Assembly: GCA_011526105.1 (NCBI GenBank) | Contig: WYAZ01000126.1 | Span: 1-61,183, forward strand | From: Deltaproteobacteria bacterium | GTDB taxonomy: Bacteria > Myxococcota > Kuafuiibacteriia > Kuafuiibacteriales > Kuafuiibacteriaceae | Direction: 5' to 3' | Length of the DNA: 61,183 bases | Part shown: piece after piece, positions 26,030-34,770 of the stretch | Layout of the letters: every line of letters begins with the position of its first letter | How positions within the stretch are numbered: the stretch's first letter is position 1 | The notes under the pieces: generated by a model | Seen by the model: the letters and a program-made list of their open reading frames with translations, nothing else | The model's database searches: none | Told to the model about the DNA's origin: nothing | Position numbers and translations under genes: made by a program

Positions 26030-27055
26030 ATGGCCGAAGAAGCCCCCAAGCGTCTGCTGGCGGACCGCATGCTCGGCCGGCTGGCCAAGTTCCTCCGCAT
26101 GCTCGGCCAGGACGTCGAGTACAACCGCGAGGGCTCGAGTGCTGAAGCGGCCGCGCGCGCCGCTTCCGAAGGTCGGATCTTTCTCACGCGCAGCGCGAGG
26201 AAGCGCGTGGGACCGGAGTCGCAGCCGATCTTCATCGTCGAAAGCAACTACCCCTTTCACCAAGCGCGCGAGGTCTTGCTCGGGCTCAGTCTCACGGTGC
26301 GCGACGACTTCGCACGCTGCATCGAAGACAACGGACTGCTGGAGGTCGTCGGTCGCGAACAGGCGCGAGATCATGTGCCCGAACGAGTGCTCGCCGAGTA
26401 CGAAAGGTTTCATCGTTGCCCGCGCTGCGAGCGCTTCTATTGGGATGGCCGCCATCTACAGGGCATGCGCACCACGATCAGCGCGCTCGAGGCGGCACCA
26501 CTGGCGCACGATGAGGAAGAGTTCCCCGATGCGCCGCCTACGCCGATGCTCGATCCATTGCTCGACCTCCATCAAGCGCTCGAGGTCGCATTTCTTCAGC
26601 ACCGAGTGGCGCTCATGAAGGGCGAGCTTCCACGCGCGGGCTTCGAGCTCCGACGTTTCTCCGCTTGGATGCGAAGACACATCGGCGATGAGAACGAGCT
26701 CGTGCTCCCGCTCTATCAACGTCGCCCGCCACCAGAAGGCTACGAACGTGGTGCGGCGCCAGAGATCTTCTCGAACGAGCATGAAAAAATCCTCGACCAC
26801 CTCGATCGGCTCGAGCTGGCCTTTCAGGCTTTGGAGCGCCTTGCCGAGGCCCCTGACCGGCTTCCTGCCTCGTGCTTAAACCTGCTCGACCGAGAGAAGA
26901 TCCTCGTGGACCTGCTCGAACACCACGACCGCCGCGAGCGGCTTCACCTCTATCCCACGCTGGAGCGAAACCTGCGCATCGAGGAGAAGCAGGAGTTGCT
27001 CGCGATGCTCCTTCCAGCGATGGGGCTCGAATCACGCTCGCTGAAAGTCGGCTGA
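26030..27055 (+). CDS. Mut7-C (PIN-like) and hemerythrin-like fusion protein
   Basis: The protein has 341 residues. Residues 5-145 match the Mut7-C RNase domain: RLLADRMLGRLAKFLRMLGQDVEYN with Asp12, and a C-terminal zinc-ribbon remnant CPRCERFYWDGRH (Cys130, Cys133). The first ribbon pair keeps only Cys97. The usual Asp of the LTRD motif is Ser55, so nuclease activity is doubtful. Residues about 170-320 form a four-helix HHE hemerythrin-like domain with candidate ligands His181/His191, His217, Glu221, His251, His298/299 and His306, which could bind a di-iron or haem-type centre. I know of no characterised protein with this fusion. It may link O2, NO or iron status to RNA metabolism (inference). 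Confidence 0.75.
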   Translation: MAEEAPKRLLADRMLGRLAKFLRMLGQDVEYNREGSSAEAAARAASEGRIFLTRSARKRVGPESQPIFIVESNYPFHQAREVLLGLSLTVRDDFARCIEDNGLLEVVGREQARDHVPERVLAEYERFHRCPRCERFYWDGRHLQGMRTTISALEAAPLAHDEEEFPDAPPTPMLDPLLDLHQALEVAFLQHRVALMKGELPRAGFELRRFSAWMRRHIGDENELVLPLYQRRPPPEGYERGAAPEIFSNEHEKILDHLDRLELAFQALERLAEAPDRLPASCLNLLDREKILVDLLEHHDRRERLHLYPTLERNLRIEEKQELLAMLLPAMGLESRSLKVG

Positions 27056-27100
27056 AGCACACCTTTGGCCGCGTTGAACAATGCGGTCTGATGGCTCAAG

Positions 27101-27994
27101 ATGCCTCCAATGCTGCCGGTTCCGGCGTGTCCCGCTTGTCGCGCGCTTCTGCTCGAGACGCCGCTGCCCGAGTGCTGCCCGAGGTGTGGCGAGTCCTTGG
27201 GACCGTCCGCGGAAGCCACTCCATGGAGCCCACAAGCGACACCCACGCCGCACGGCTTCACCGGCCTCGAGACCCCGCACGGCTTTCAAGGCCTCAAGAC
27301 GCCCATCGTCAACCCATGGGCGCAGGGCGCCACGCCACCTCCGCTGCCGTGGTCGATCGACACCGGAGATCTGCCGCCCACCGAGATCGTCGAGGATGCT
27401 TCGGACTGGCCGGTTCAAGACCCCTCTTTGTATCGCGGCCCCTACATCCCTCCGCTTCGGCCCGTCGTACAGTCATCGTCGCGGGTGGAGCCCGTGACCC
27501 GCGAGTCTCTCTTCGATGATCTCGATCTCACGCCGGCCGAGTTGCTCGTCATAGGTGTTGAACGACGCTCCACCTCATCCGCGCCGCGCGCCAACGAGTC
27601 ACGAAAGATCGTCGTCGTGGATCGCAGCCGCCGACACGCCGAGACTCTGATCCGGGAGAACACAATCGGGCTCCACATCGATCTCGGGCGTGAGGTCGTC
27701 GCCGGGGCGCCCTCTTGGGTGATCCGCGGGCTCGGCGAGTCGAAGGCCAACCTCCTCGCGGCAAAGCTGAACGCCGCGGGCGTACGCGCGCGCGCCATCG
27801 CGCCCGTCGAGCTCGAGGACGGCCGCTCGCCGCGGAACCGAAGTTATGTCCTCGAGCAAAGCCTGAAGTTAATCGCGGCCGCGTTCCTGTTGTTCTTTCT
27901 CGTGGTGATGCTCGCGGCGGAGCACCTGTCACCCTTGGTCGGTGACTGGACGCTCGCTCTACGGGCGGAGGTCGTCTCGGCCTTCGAGCCGTGA
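27101..27994 (+). CDS. Zinc-ribbon, tail-anchored protein of unknown function
   Basis: The protein has 297 residues. It opens with two CxxC pairs (ACPACRAL and CCPRCGES), a small zinc ribbon. A tandem motif follows (PHGFTGLETP then PHGFQGLKTP), then a Pro-rich linker. Residues about 190-250 (WVIRGLGESKANLLAAKLNAAG) resemble the beta-alpha-beta of SPOR-like or L12-like small folds. A single membrane span lies near the C-terminus (LKLIAAAFLLFFLVVMLA). I do not recognise a family. It follows the Mut7-C/hemerythrin gene by 45 bases on the same strand and may share its transcript. Confidence 0.65.
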   Translation: MPPMLPVPACPACRALLLETPLPECCPRCGESLGPSAEATPWSPQATPTPHGFTGLETPHGFQGLKTPIVNPWAQGATPPPLPWSIDTGDLPPTEIVEDASDWPVQDPSLYRGPYIPPLRPVVQSSSRVEPVTRESLFDDLDLTPAELLVIGVERRSTSSAPRANESRKIVVVDRSRRHAETLIRENTIGLHIDLGREVVAGAPSWVIRGLGESKANLLAAKLNAAGVRARAIAPVELEDGRSPRNRSYVLEQSLKLIAAAFLLFFLVVMLAAEHLSPLVGDWTLALRAEVVSAFEP

Positions 27995-28007
27995 GTGGGA
28001 CGAGGCT

Positions 28008-28706
28008 TCAGCTTGGGGTCGACAAGAAGACCCGGAGCTTCTCGGCCAGGCCTTTCGGAGTGAAGTCTGGCACGAAGCGCGCGAGTTCTTTTGTTCCGAC
28101 CGAGAACGGCAGCATGGCAAAGAGACCGGTGCGCACCCGTCCCTCCTTGCGTTGGAATTGAACCCCGAAGCGGTTCGACCGGAAGTCGCCGTACCCAAAA
28201 AGCTTGTCGAGGCGCGCGCCGATCGCCATCTTGTCTCCGAGCACACCGGCTGTGAGCGTGAGGTCGCTTCCGAAGTACCGTGCCGAACCAGACTTGCCTT
28301 CGAAGATCATCATGCTCGCGGCCTGCTGTGCCTTGCGATCGCGATCTTCCACCTCGAACTTGGCGACTGGGATCGCGCCTTTGTTCTTCAGCGCCGCCTT
28401 CATCTCCGGCATGGAACTCATCAGCTTGATCGCCGCATCCAGATCGGGCGCGTTCGCGATGGCGTCGAGCTGGGCGAGGGCGGACTCGGACAGAGGCACG
28501 GTTCGAGGAGCGCTCTGGGGCCCGCTGTACTGATCGACCTTCGCGGGCTTGGCGGCGCGCTTGGCCTGCCGCGCCTCTTCCTCCTTCATCACCTCGGCCA
28601 TCAAAGGCGGTACGTAGACCCCCCTGAAGGAGTCGCCGCCCACCAAGACCTCGAGGGCTGACGGGCCCTTGTTCTGAATCGTCCTCATACGTACATTGTC
28701 GTACAT
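28008..28706 (-). CDS. Hypothetical protein
   Basis: About 232 residues from the ATG at 28706; in-frame ATGs at 28751 and 28688 are alternatives and none has a strong ribosome site. The chosen start lies in the direct repeat ATGTACGACAATGTACG. The protein is soluble and charged, with a helical middle part (SALAQLDAIANAPDLDAAIKL) and a beta-rich end (LTLTAGVLGDKMAIGARL). No motif I can name. Codon usage matches its neighbours. It is convergent with the preceding gene. Confidence 0.55.
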   Translation of the reverse strand: MYDNVRMRTIQNKGPSALEVLVGGDSFRGVYVPPLMAEVMKEEEARQAKRAAKPAKVDQYSGPQSAPRTVPLSESALAQLDAIANAPDLDAAIKLMSSMPEMKAALKNKGAIPVAKFEVEDRDRKAQQAASMMIFEGKSGSARYFGSDLTLTAGVLGDKMAIGARLDKLFGYGDFRSNRFGVQFQRKEGRVRTGLFAMLPFSVGTKELARFVPDFTPKGLAEKLRVFLSTPS

Positions 28707-28778
28707 CAGTCCGGGGTGTTGTGCGGATCTCCGGCGGGACGTGATTCTCACGTAGTTACAAGCGCTTGTCGGTGTCGA

Positions 28779-29771
28779 TCACTCGGCTGCGAACGGTCTT
28801 GGGGCCGCGAGGAACTCGCCGACCACCCTTTGGAACTGCTGGTAGCGACGCTCGCGCATCAGGAAGTGGTTCCCGCCCGCGATGAGCACATACCTTCGTT
28901 CCGGCGCCGAACTCAGCGCGTGGAAGAGCCGCTGCACCGGCTCCTCCAAAGAGGCGCGGTCTTCGGAGCCCCGGATGATGAGCACCTCGGCTCGGATCTT
29001 GGTCGCGTCCCACAGCGGGGCATCGGGCCCGTAGATGTCGCGGTAAGGACCATTGGGCAGCTTCAACGAATCGCCCTTCGCGAAGCGAAACATGAGTTCG
29101 ATGTGCTCGCGATAGACCGCTTCTTCCTCTCGCGCTGGATCGAAGTACGAAAGCGCCTTCGGCTTCTCTTCGATGCGGTACGCGCCGGTCTCGCGATGTC
29201 GCTCCGGCCAGCGTCGATCGTAGACCGGCGCGTAAAACACCAGCCGTCTGACTCGGCTCGGATTCTCGCCCGCGTAGGTCCCGGAGACATCCGACCCCCA
29301 GGACCACGCCACGAGATCGACCCGCGCGACCTTCGACTTCTCGAGCGCGTGCTCCACGACCTTCGCGAGATCTCTCGCCGCGTCCGCAGTTCGCACCAGC
29401 GGAGCGCCGCCCTCGGGCGGATCGTTCATCGCCTTGGGCAGAGTCGATCCGCCGAAGCCGCGTGCATCAAAGGCGTAGGTGTCGAAGCCCTCGCAGGCCA
29501 ATGTGCGCATCATCGAGTAGTCGCGCGTGCGCAGATCCCAGATCGCGGATCCCCCAGAACCCGCGCCATGCACGAACACCACCGCACCCCGCCTTGGAGT
29601 CCGGGGCGCTCGGGGCACCTCGAGCACCAAGAGCTCGATCCCCTCGTCGCCGCCGGGGAGCCGGAGCTCGTGGCGAGGCAAAGCGTGGAAAGGACAGGCG
29701 CCCGCGAGCGCAGCTAGAACGACCAGTGGGACGATGTGACCACGATGGCGCAGGGTGGGCGTTGAAGCCAA
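28779..29771 (-). CDS. Alpha/beta hydrolase lipoprotein
   Basis: The protein has 330 residues. A lipoprotein signal (VPLVVLAALAGACPFH) places it at a membrane. The alpha/beta-hydrolase core is complete: oxyanion region FVHGAGSGGSAIWD, nucleophile elbow VAWSWGSD (catalytic Ser, with Ala in place of the usual first Gly), acid loop RGSEDRAS, and catalytic His in AGGNHFLM. FDARGFGGST is the strand-4 signature. It likely hydrolyses an ester or lipid, substrate unknown. A MITE-like repeat starts 10 bases upstream of its start codon. Confidence 0.85.
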   Translation of the reverse strand: MASTPTLRHRGHIVPLVVLAALAGACPFHALPRHELRLPGGDEGIELLVLEVPRAPRTPRRGAVVFVHGAGSGGSAIWDLRTRDYSMMRTLACEGFDTYAFDARGFGGSTLPKAMNDPPEGGAPLVRTADAARDLAKVVEHALEKSKVARVDLVAWSWGSDVSGTYAGENPSRVRRLVFYAPVYDRRWPERHRETGAYRIEEKPKALSYFDPAREEEAVYREHIELMFRFAKGDSLKLPNGPYRDIYGPDAPLWDATKIRAEVLIIRGSEDRASLEEPVQRLFHALSSAPERRYVLIAGGNHFLMRERRYQQFQRVVGEFLAAPRPFAAE

Positions 29772-29780
29772 GTTCTGCCC

Positions 29781-29844
29781 CAGCGCTCATCTCAAAACCC
29801 CTTCGGTCGCGAATTCGGCCGATGGGGTTTTGAGATGAGCTTTA
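29781..29844. repeat. MITE-like palindrome, copy A (64 bp)
   Basis: The right end (GGGGTTTTGAGATGAGCTTTA) matches the family terminus; the left end is its inverted copy with point changes and has lost the TA (CAGCGCTCATCTCAAAACC). The centre keeps the family motif CGGTCGCGAATTCGGCCGAT. It lies between the hydrolase and M50 genes. Confidence 0.8.
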
Positions 29845-29934
29845 GAGAGCCGAACCCCCAACTCAATCGTCGCGCCTTGCCAGAGATTGCGGGTTCTTCG
29901 TCCGACTCGGTCCGATATGCGGATCGGCTCTCTA
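29843..29934. repeat. Second TA-flanked inverted-repeat element (92 bp)
   Basis: TAGAGAGCCGA at 29843-29853 is the exact inverse of TCGGCTCTCTA at 29924-29934, with 70 bases between. It shares its left TA with the right end of MITE copy A. The internal sequence does not match the first family. It looks like a different small non-autonomous element inserted at or next to the first. Confidence 0.45.
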
Positions 29935-29981
29935 GAGAGCTCGGGGGAAGTTGACCGTGGACCTCGGGGGTTTATCTTCGC

Positions 29982-30695
29982 GTGCACGTGCCCAGCCCAT
30001 CTCGAAGACTCCTCCTGCTCGCCGCGGTCCTCACCCTCGTGGTCTGGCAGCTCCCCTTCGGGGACCTCGTGCTCTATCCGCTCAGCTTACTCGCCACCTA
30101 CGCTCACGAGATGGGGCACGGTCTGACCGCGATCCTCGTGGGTGGACGCTTCGAGTCGCTCGCGATGTTTCCTGATGGTTCGGGCCTCGCGACCTGGAAC
30201 GGCGATGTCGGAAGACTCGGTCGCGCCATGGTCGCGGCCGGCGGACTGCTCGGACCCTCCATTGCTGGCGCCGCCCTGCTCGTCGTCTCGCGCAACACTC
30301 AGCGCGCGCCGCTTCTGCTGTTTGTCATCGGCGTACTCATGGTGGCTTCAGTGGCGCTCTTCGTGCGTAATGGCTTCGGGATCCTCTTCATTCTCACGGT
30401 CTCGGGCACGCTGATCGTCATCGCGCGATCCTTGCCTCGCGCCGCGCCCTTCACCGTCCAGCTCATTGGCGTTCAGCTCACGCTCGCGCTGTTCAGGGAC
30501 GTGGGGTACATGTTCAGCGAGGGCGGGGTCGTCGGCGGGCAAGCGCACGCTTCGGACTCCGCCGCCATCAGTCAGGCGCTCATCGGCCCTTACTGGCTTT
30601 GGGGTGGGATCGTCGCCATGACCGCCGCGATCTGCCTCTTCACGGGGCTCAGATTCGCCCTCCGTGGGCCCAAACCAGCGCCTGCTTCCGTGTAG
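29982..30695 (+). CDS. M50-like membrane metallopeptidase
   Basis: The 237-residue integral membrane protein begins at a GTG. The zinc-binding HEMGH motif is at residues 42-46 in the second predicted membrane segment (LLATYAHEMGHGLTAILVGG), as in M50-family site-2-protease-like peptidases. About six hydrophobic segments follow. A PDZ domain and the usual second-ligand NxxPxxxLDG are not seen, so it belongs to the short, uncharacterised M50B-like group. It could act in intramembrane proteolysis, or be a non-catalytic relative. Confidence 0.75.
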   Translation: MHVPSPSRRLLLLAAVLTLVVWQLPFGDLVLYPLSLLATYAHEMGHGLTAILVGGRFESLAMFPDGSGLATWNGDVGRLGRAMVAAGGLLGPSIAGAALLVVSRNTQRAPLLLFVIGVLMVASVALFVRNGFGILFILTVSGTLIVIARSLPRAAPFTVQLIGVQLTLALFRDVGYMFSEGGVVGGQAHASDSAAISQALIGPYWLWGGIVAMTAAICLFTGLRFALRGPKPAPASV

Positions 30696-30798
30696 GTCTT
30701 CGGGATCCCGGGATTCCCCGGAGCATCGCGGGCGAGATCCGGAGTTTCGTTCTGGCTCGTGATACCTTCGGCGCTTAGGGAGCAGAGCAAGCAAGTCG

Positions 30799-33222
30799 GT
30801 GCGAGTGCTCGGCCACCATGAGCTCCTCATCCGCCTCGCGTCAGGTGGGGCGGCCAACGTTTTTCTGACGCGCGATGTGAAGGCGCCGCCTCCGGGCCGC
30901 CTCCTCGCGCTCAAGGTCCTTTTGCCTCAGCTCGCCGAGAACGACGATTTTCTCCGCATGTTCTTCACCGAGGCGAAGATCGCCTCGAAGCTCCATCACC
31001 CCAACGTCGTGCAGATTGCCGGCTTCGGCCAAGTCGAAGGCATCCACTGCCTCGCGATGGAGTACGTCTTTGGGGCGAGCCTCGCGCAGGTGCTGCGGGC
31101 ATCGGGGCGGGCGAAGCGGCCACTCACCGTGGGGGTCCTGCTTCGTATCACCGCTCAGGTCTGCGACGCCCTGCACGCCGCGCACGAACTCCTCGACGAC
31201 GACGGTCGGCCGATGGGCCTCGTACACCGTGACGTCACGCCGCAGAACATCCTCATCGGCTTCAACGGCGTCTCAAAGCTCACCGACTTCGGCATCGCCA
31301 AGGCGACCGATCGCGGCTGGGAGACTCAGGCCGGCATCGTCAAGGGCAAGTTCAGCTACATGGCGCCCGAGCAGGCCATGGGCAAGAAGGTCGATCGCCG
31401 CACCGACATCTTCTGCACCGGCATCGTGCTCTGGGAAGCGCTCACCGGTCAGGAGCTCTTCAAGGGCTCTACGCCCCTCGAAGTCATCGAGAACATCCGC
31501 AAGCAGACCATTCCTCCGCCGAGCAAGGTGGTCCCGGGTCTATCCTCCATCGTCGATCCCATCGTCATGAAGGCGCTGCGCCGGACCCCTCGGCAGCGCT
31601 ATCAAACCGCAGGCGAGATGCGTGACGCGATCGAGAACCTCATCGAACGAGCAGGGGTCGAGATCGACGCAAAGACGATCTCGCAGGAGTTCGCGGAGAT
31701 CTTCGGCGACATCATCTACAAGCGCGCGTTTGCGCTTCGTGCGGCCATGGCCGGCAACGCCGACCTGGACGAGCTCGCGGACCTTCTGGGGGGCGGACGA
31801 CTCCGCGAAGACCATCTTCCGGTCATTCAGGGCGGCATAAACAACCCGGATCCACTGGGGCTGTTTGGCGAGGTCGAGCTCCCGCCCTCGGAGTCCATGT
31901 TCGATACCGCGGGCGGACTCGCCACTGCACTCCCGGCCGGCGGTCGAGAGCGCTTCGACGAGGTCGACATCGAGTTCGACGAAGAGGCCGCCAGGCCCGA
32001 AGCCACCGCGGAGAGCGAGCCCGTCTTCGAAGCGGCAGAGGAGACGGAACCCAAGCAAGAGGTGCACGCCGCCGAGCTCGCCAGCTTCCAGGCGGTGCAG
32101 GGTTGGGACGACTCCACGCGCAACCTGCCGGCGGAGGACGACCTGCTCTCCATGCTCTCGGAGGAGGACGCCACCATCGGCCTCGTGCCCGACGAGTGGA
32201 AGGCGCGTTTCGGCGGCAGCTTGGATGCGCCGTCGGTGAGCGACCCGGTTCCTTCCGACTCCTTCGACGACGACGAAGTGACCATCGACGCCTCGCGCAT
32301 GCACGAGCGCTTCGATGTGAGAGCCGAACACGACGCCATCGAACAGACCATCTCGGACGAGGCCTTTGGTGAGGCCACCATGTCCGAGGATCAGCCCTCG
32401 CCGGTGTACGAGGCCAAGAACTTCCAGAGCCGTGTCGTGCGCGACGAGCTCGGCTCGAGGCCAGACCGCTCAGCGAGCAGCCATCGACCGGTGCCTCGGG
32501 CGCCTTCGCTCGATCTCTCTTCGGACGATGAAGCGACACCTTTGCCGAAGGTCGAGCTCAGCCCCTTGGGTCCCGGACCGAGCGCCCGTGGCAAGAGCGC
32601 TCGGCCTCCTCCGGTGCCTCCGAGCACCCGCGTGGTCATGGCCGAGCCCAAGCCTCTCACGCACCTGGCCAACGACGCAGATGATCCTCCCGTGGTGCCT
32701 CGCGATCTCGACGAGCCGGCGGGTGAGGGGCCACCTCGCGCCCCGAGGAGCGCCTCGTACCAAGTGCTTCGCTCGAGCGCGCCGCCCCGGCCATCGGAGC
32801 CGCTCCGTGGCACACCGGCCGCCTCGGGGACTCACAACGCCACACCGGGGATGGGCAGCGGCCGACCCCAGGAGTTGTCCCCGGCGGCACTCAGGCAGCT
32901 CGCCACCGACGCGCCGCCGCGGGGTGCGCGCCCTCCCACGGGTGCACCCGGTTCGATGCCGGGTCAGGTTCCAAGTCCTCCGCATCCGCAGGGGCCGGCG
33001 CCAGGACACGGATCGCTCTCGAACCCCAGCTATCCGCGCCCCATGTACATGACCCAGTCGAATCCGGGCTATCTGATGGGGACGCACACGCCGTCTTCGC
33101 AGCACAACATCGTCGTGCAACGGCCGCCTTCGCTCATTCGACCCATCCTGTTTGGGCTCCTCGCGGTGATGCTCATCGCGGCCGGAGTCCTGCTCGGCGT
33201 CGTGCTCATGAAGTACATCTAG
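30799..33222 (+). CDS. Pkn-type Ser/Thr protein kinase with C-terminal membrane anchor
   Basis: The protein has 807 residues from a GTG. The kinase domain spans about 5-280: Gly-rich loop ASGGAANVF, Lys39 in LALKV, Glu58, catalytic loop HRDVTPQN (Asp145), DFG at 163-165, YMAPEQ. A Pro- and acid-rich region of about 450 residues follows with many possible phosphosites. A single span (ILFGLLAVMLIAAGVLLGVVLM) sits just before the end. The topology, cytosolic kinase with almost no extracellular part, differs from the usual PknB layout with a sensor domain. The TAG stop codon is provided by the terminus of MITE copy B. Confidence 0.92.
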   Translation: MRVLGHHELLIRLASGGAANVFLTRDVKAPPPGRLLALKVLLPQLAENDDFLRMFFTEAKIASKLHHPNVVQIAGFGQVEGIHCLAMEYVFGASLAQVLRASGRAKRPLTVGVLLRITAQVCDALHAAHELLDDDGRPMGLVHRDVTPQNILIGFNGVSKLTDFGIAKATDRGWETQAGIVKGKFSYMAPEQAMGKKVDRRTDIFCTGIVLWEALTGQELFKGSTPLEVIENIRKQTIPPPSKVVPGLSSIVDPIVMKALRRTPRQRYQTAGEMRDAIENLIERAGVEIDAKTISQEFAEIFGDIIYKRAFALRAAMAGNADLDELADLLGGGRLREDHLPVIQGGINNPDPLGLFGEVELPPSESMFDTAGGLATALPAGGRERFDEVDIEFDEEAARPEATAESEPVFEAAEETEPKQEVHAAELASFQAVQGWDDSTRNLPAEDDLLSMLSEEDATIGLVPDEWKARFGGSLDAPSVSDPVPSDSFDDDEVTIDASRMHERFDVRAEHDAIEQTISDEAFGEATMSEDQPSPVYEAKNFQSRVVRDELGSRPDRSASSHRPVPRAPSLDLSSDDEATPLPKVELSPLGPGPSARGKSARPPPVPPSTRVVMAEPKPLTHLANDADDPPVVPRDLDEPAGEGPPRAPRSASYQVLRSSAPPRPSEPLRGTPAASGTHNATPGMGSGRPQELSPAALRQLATDAPPRGARPPTGAPGSMPGQVPSPPHPQGPAPGHGSLSNPSYPRPMYMTQSNPGYLMGTHTPSSQHNIVVQRPPSLIRPILFGLLAVMLIAAGVLLGVVLMKYI

Positions 33223-33384
33223 AGCTCGTCTCAGGACCCCCGACCGAGCGAGACGGCCAAGACGCGAGGCCCGCAAGACGGGCCGACGAATGCGCTATCC
33301 TTCGATAACGCGAGGAGGCCCAACACGGCGGGCCGATGCGGATCGGCCGAAATCGCGACCGAGGGGGTCCTGAGATGAGCTCTA
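33220..33384. repeat. MITE-like palindrome, copy B (165 bp)
   Basis: It begins TAGAGCTCGTCTCAGGACCC and ends with the inverted form GGGTCCTGAGATGAGCTCTA, each within CTAG. The interior matches copy C almost base for base and carries the GACCGAGCGAGACGGCC and CGGCCGAAATCGCGACCGAG blocks. It sits between the kinase and trhO genes and contributes the kinase stop codon. Confidence 0.88.
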
Positions 33385-33412
33385 GGCGCCTGCTCCGGAA
33401 GCTCCGACGCGA

Positions 33413-34204
33413 TCAACAGTTGAAGCAGCGGTCGCCGGTTTGGAACGGCTCGCCACAGGCTCGACAGACTTCGTGATCACCCTCTCTCAGTCCGTGTTCC
33501 AGAGAGACACGCCCATCGAACACGAAGCAGGCGCCGCGAAAGCGGGTCTCTGCTTCGGGCACCCGTTCGAGGTAGGAGAGAATACCTCCCTCGAGATGGT
33601 AGACGCGCTCGAAGCCGCGCTCGAGCAGGAACGAAGTCGCCTTCTCGCAGCGGATGCCACCGGTGCAGTACATCGCGACCTTGCGATCACGCGTGGGCTC
33701 GAGGTTCCGTTCCATCCACCCCGCGAGCTCGCGAAAGTCCCGTGTGCCGGGATCAATCGCTTTGTCGAAACGGCCGAGGCGCACCTCGAAGGCATTACGC
33801 GCGTCGATGAGGACGAGCTCCGGGTCGTCGAGCAGCTCGTTCCAGGCCTCGGGCCGGACGTAGGTGCCGACGCGCCGGTTGGGATCGATCTCCCTGCGCC
33901 CGAGAGGCACGATCTCGTTCTTTCGCTTCACCCGAAGCCGATCGAAGGGCGTTCTCTCGCCGGTCGACCACTTCACCGAGATGGCGCCGAACGCTCGCTC
34001 CGCGCCCAGCGTGCGAAAGAAGGACTCGAGGCTCTCGCGGGTTCGTGCGGTGACCGTTCCGTTGATGCCTTCGGGGGCCACGAGGACCGAGCCGGAGAGC
34101 TGGTGTTGCTTTGCGGTGTCTTCCACGAAAGCGCGCAGTCGATCCACTTCGGCGAGGGGGACGAAGCGATAGAACGCGGCGACGTGATGCAGAAGCTCGC
34201 TCAC
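33413..34204 (-). CDS. trhO: tRNA uridine(34) hydroxylase, rhodanese type (TrhO/YceA)
   Basis: The protein has 263 residues. The N-terminal acylphosphatase-like domain shows LSGSVLVAPEGINGTVT, and the rhodanese domain carries ARNAFEVRLGRF and the active-site loop MYCTGGIRCEKA. The Cys-rich C-terminus (CRACGEPF, CFNC) is a family trait. TrhO performs O2-dependent 5-hydroxylation of U34 in certain tRNAs. The gene follows a small membrane protein gene by 10 bases and is the last in a same-strand run from the M2 peptidase. Confidence 0.93.
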   Translation of the reverse strand: MSELLHHVAAFYRFVPLAEVDRLRAFVEDTAKQHQLSGSVLVAPEGINGTVTARTRESLESFFRTLGAERAFGAISVKWSTGERTPFDRLRVKRKNEIVPLGRREIDPNRRVGTYVRPEAWNELLDDPELVLIDARNAFEVRLGRFDKAIDPGTRDFRELAGWMERNLEPTRDRKVAMYCTGGIRCEKATSFLLERGFERVYHLEGGILSYLERVPEAETRFRGACFVFDGRVSLEHGLREGDHEVCRACGEPFQTGDRCFNC

Positions 34205-34214
34205 CGAGCCCGAA

Positions 34215-34661
34215 TCAAGACTCGAAAGGGAACGGGATGTCGAGCAGCTTCATGATGATCCGCACGAGGATCATGGGGTCGCTAATGATGCGTCCGTACA
34301 TGATGTACGCGGCCACGATCGCGATCGCAAAGGTGATGGTGCCGAAGAAGAGGGAGGAGACGAAGGTGTGCAGGGTGCCGAGCACCGCCGCGCGCTTCCA
34401 GGTCACTTGGTAGATCGTCTTGAGCGAGAAGAACTGAACCGACAAAACGATGGGGGGAATGAGCAGCAACAGCGGGAGGGAGTGCGCCCCGAGAATCCAC
34501 CGAACGGGAAAGTAAAAGAGGACCGACAGCGCGATCACGTAGCCCAGGGCGTTGTCCCAGCCGTTGTCCGCGCCACGGGCGAAGAGCCGGACGCAGATCC
34601 TCATGAGGATTGCGGAGAGCCCGAGGACCAAGGGGAGGATGAACCAGACCGCCATTTCCAT
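34215..34661 (-). CDS. Small integral membrane protein
   Basis: About 148 residues from ATG 34661, or 146 from ATG 34655, which has a GGAG at better spacing. Three to four hydrophobic segments (AVWFILPLVLGLSAILM, ALGYVIALSVLFYFPV, LPLLLLIPPIVLSVQFF, FFGTITFAIAIVAAYIMYG). I recognise no family. It lies 10 bases ahead of trhO on the same strand, so the two are likely co-expressed. Confidence 0.65.
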   Translation of the reverse strand: MEMAVWFILPLVLGLSAILMRICVRLFARGADNGWDNALGYVIALSVLFYFPVRWILGAHSLPLLLLIPPIVLSVQFFSLKTIYQVTWKRAAVLGTLHTFVSSLFFGTITFAIAIVAAYIMYGRIISDPMILVRIIMKLLDIPFPFES

Positions 34662-34770
34662 GCTCCGATGACAACGCGCGGGACCCGCTCCCGATTTGGC
34701 TCGCTGCCGCCTCTCGACGGTAACAGCCCGATCCACCCCCGAAAACTGCGGGTTTACACGGGGTGGATGC

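Noticed and set aside
33220-33384. MITE copy interpreted as a rho-independent terminator
   Set aside because: It is a strong palindrome but lacks a U-tract, and four other copies with the same termini and TA flanks point to a mobile element. A secondary role in termination is still possible.
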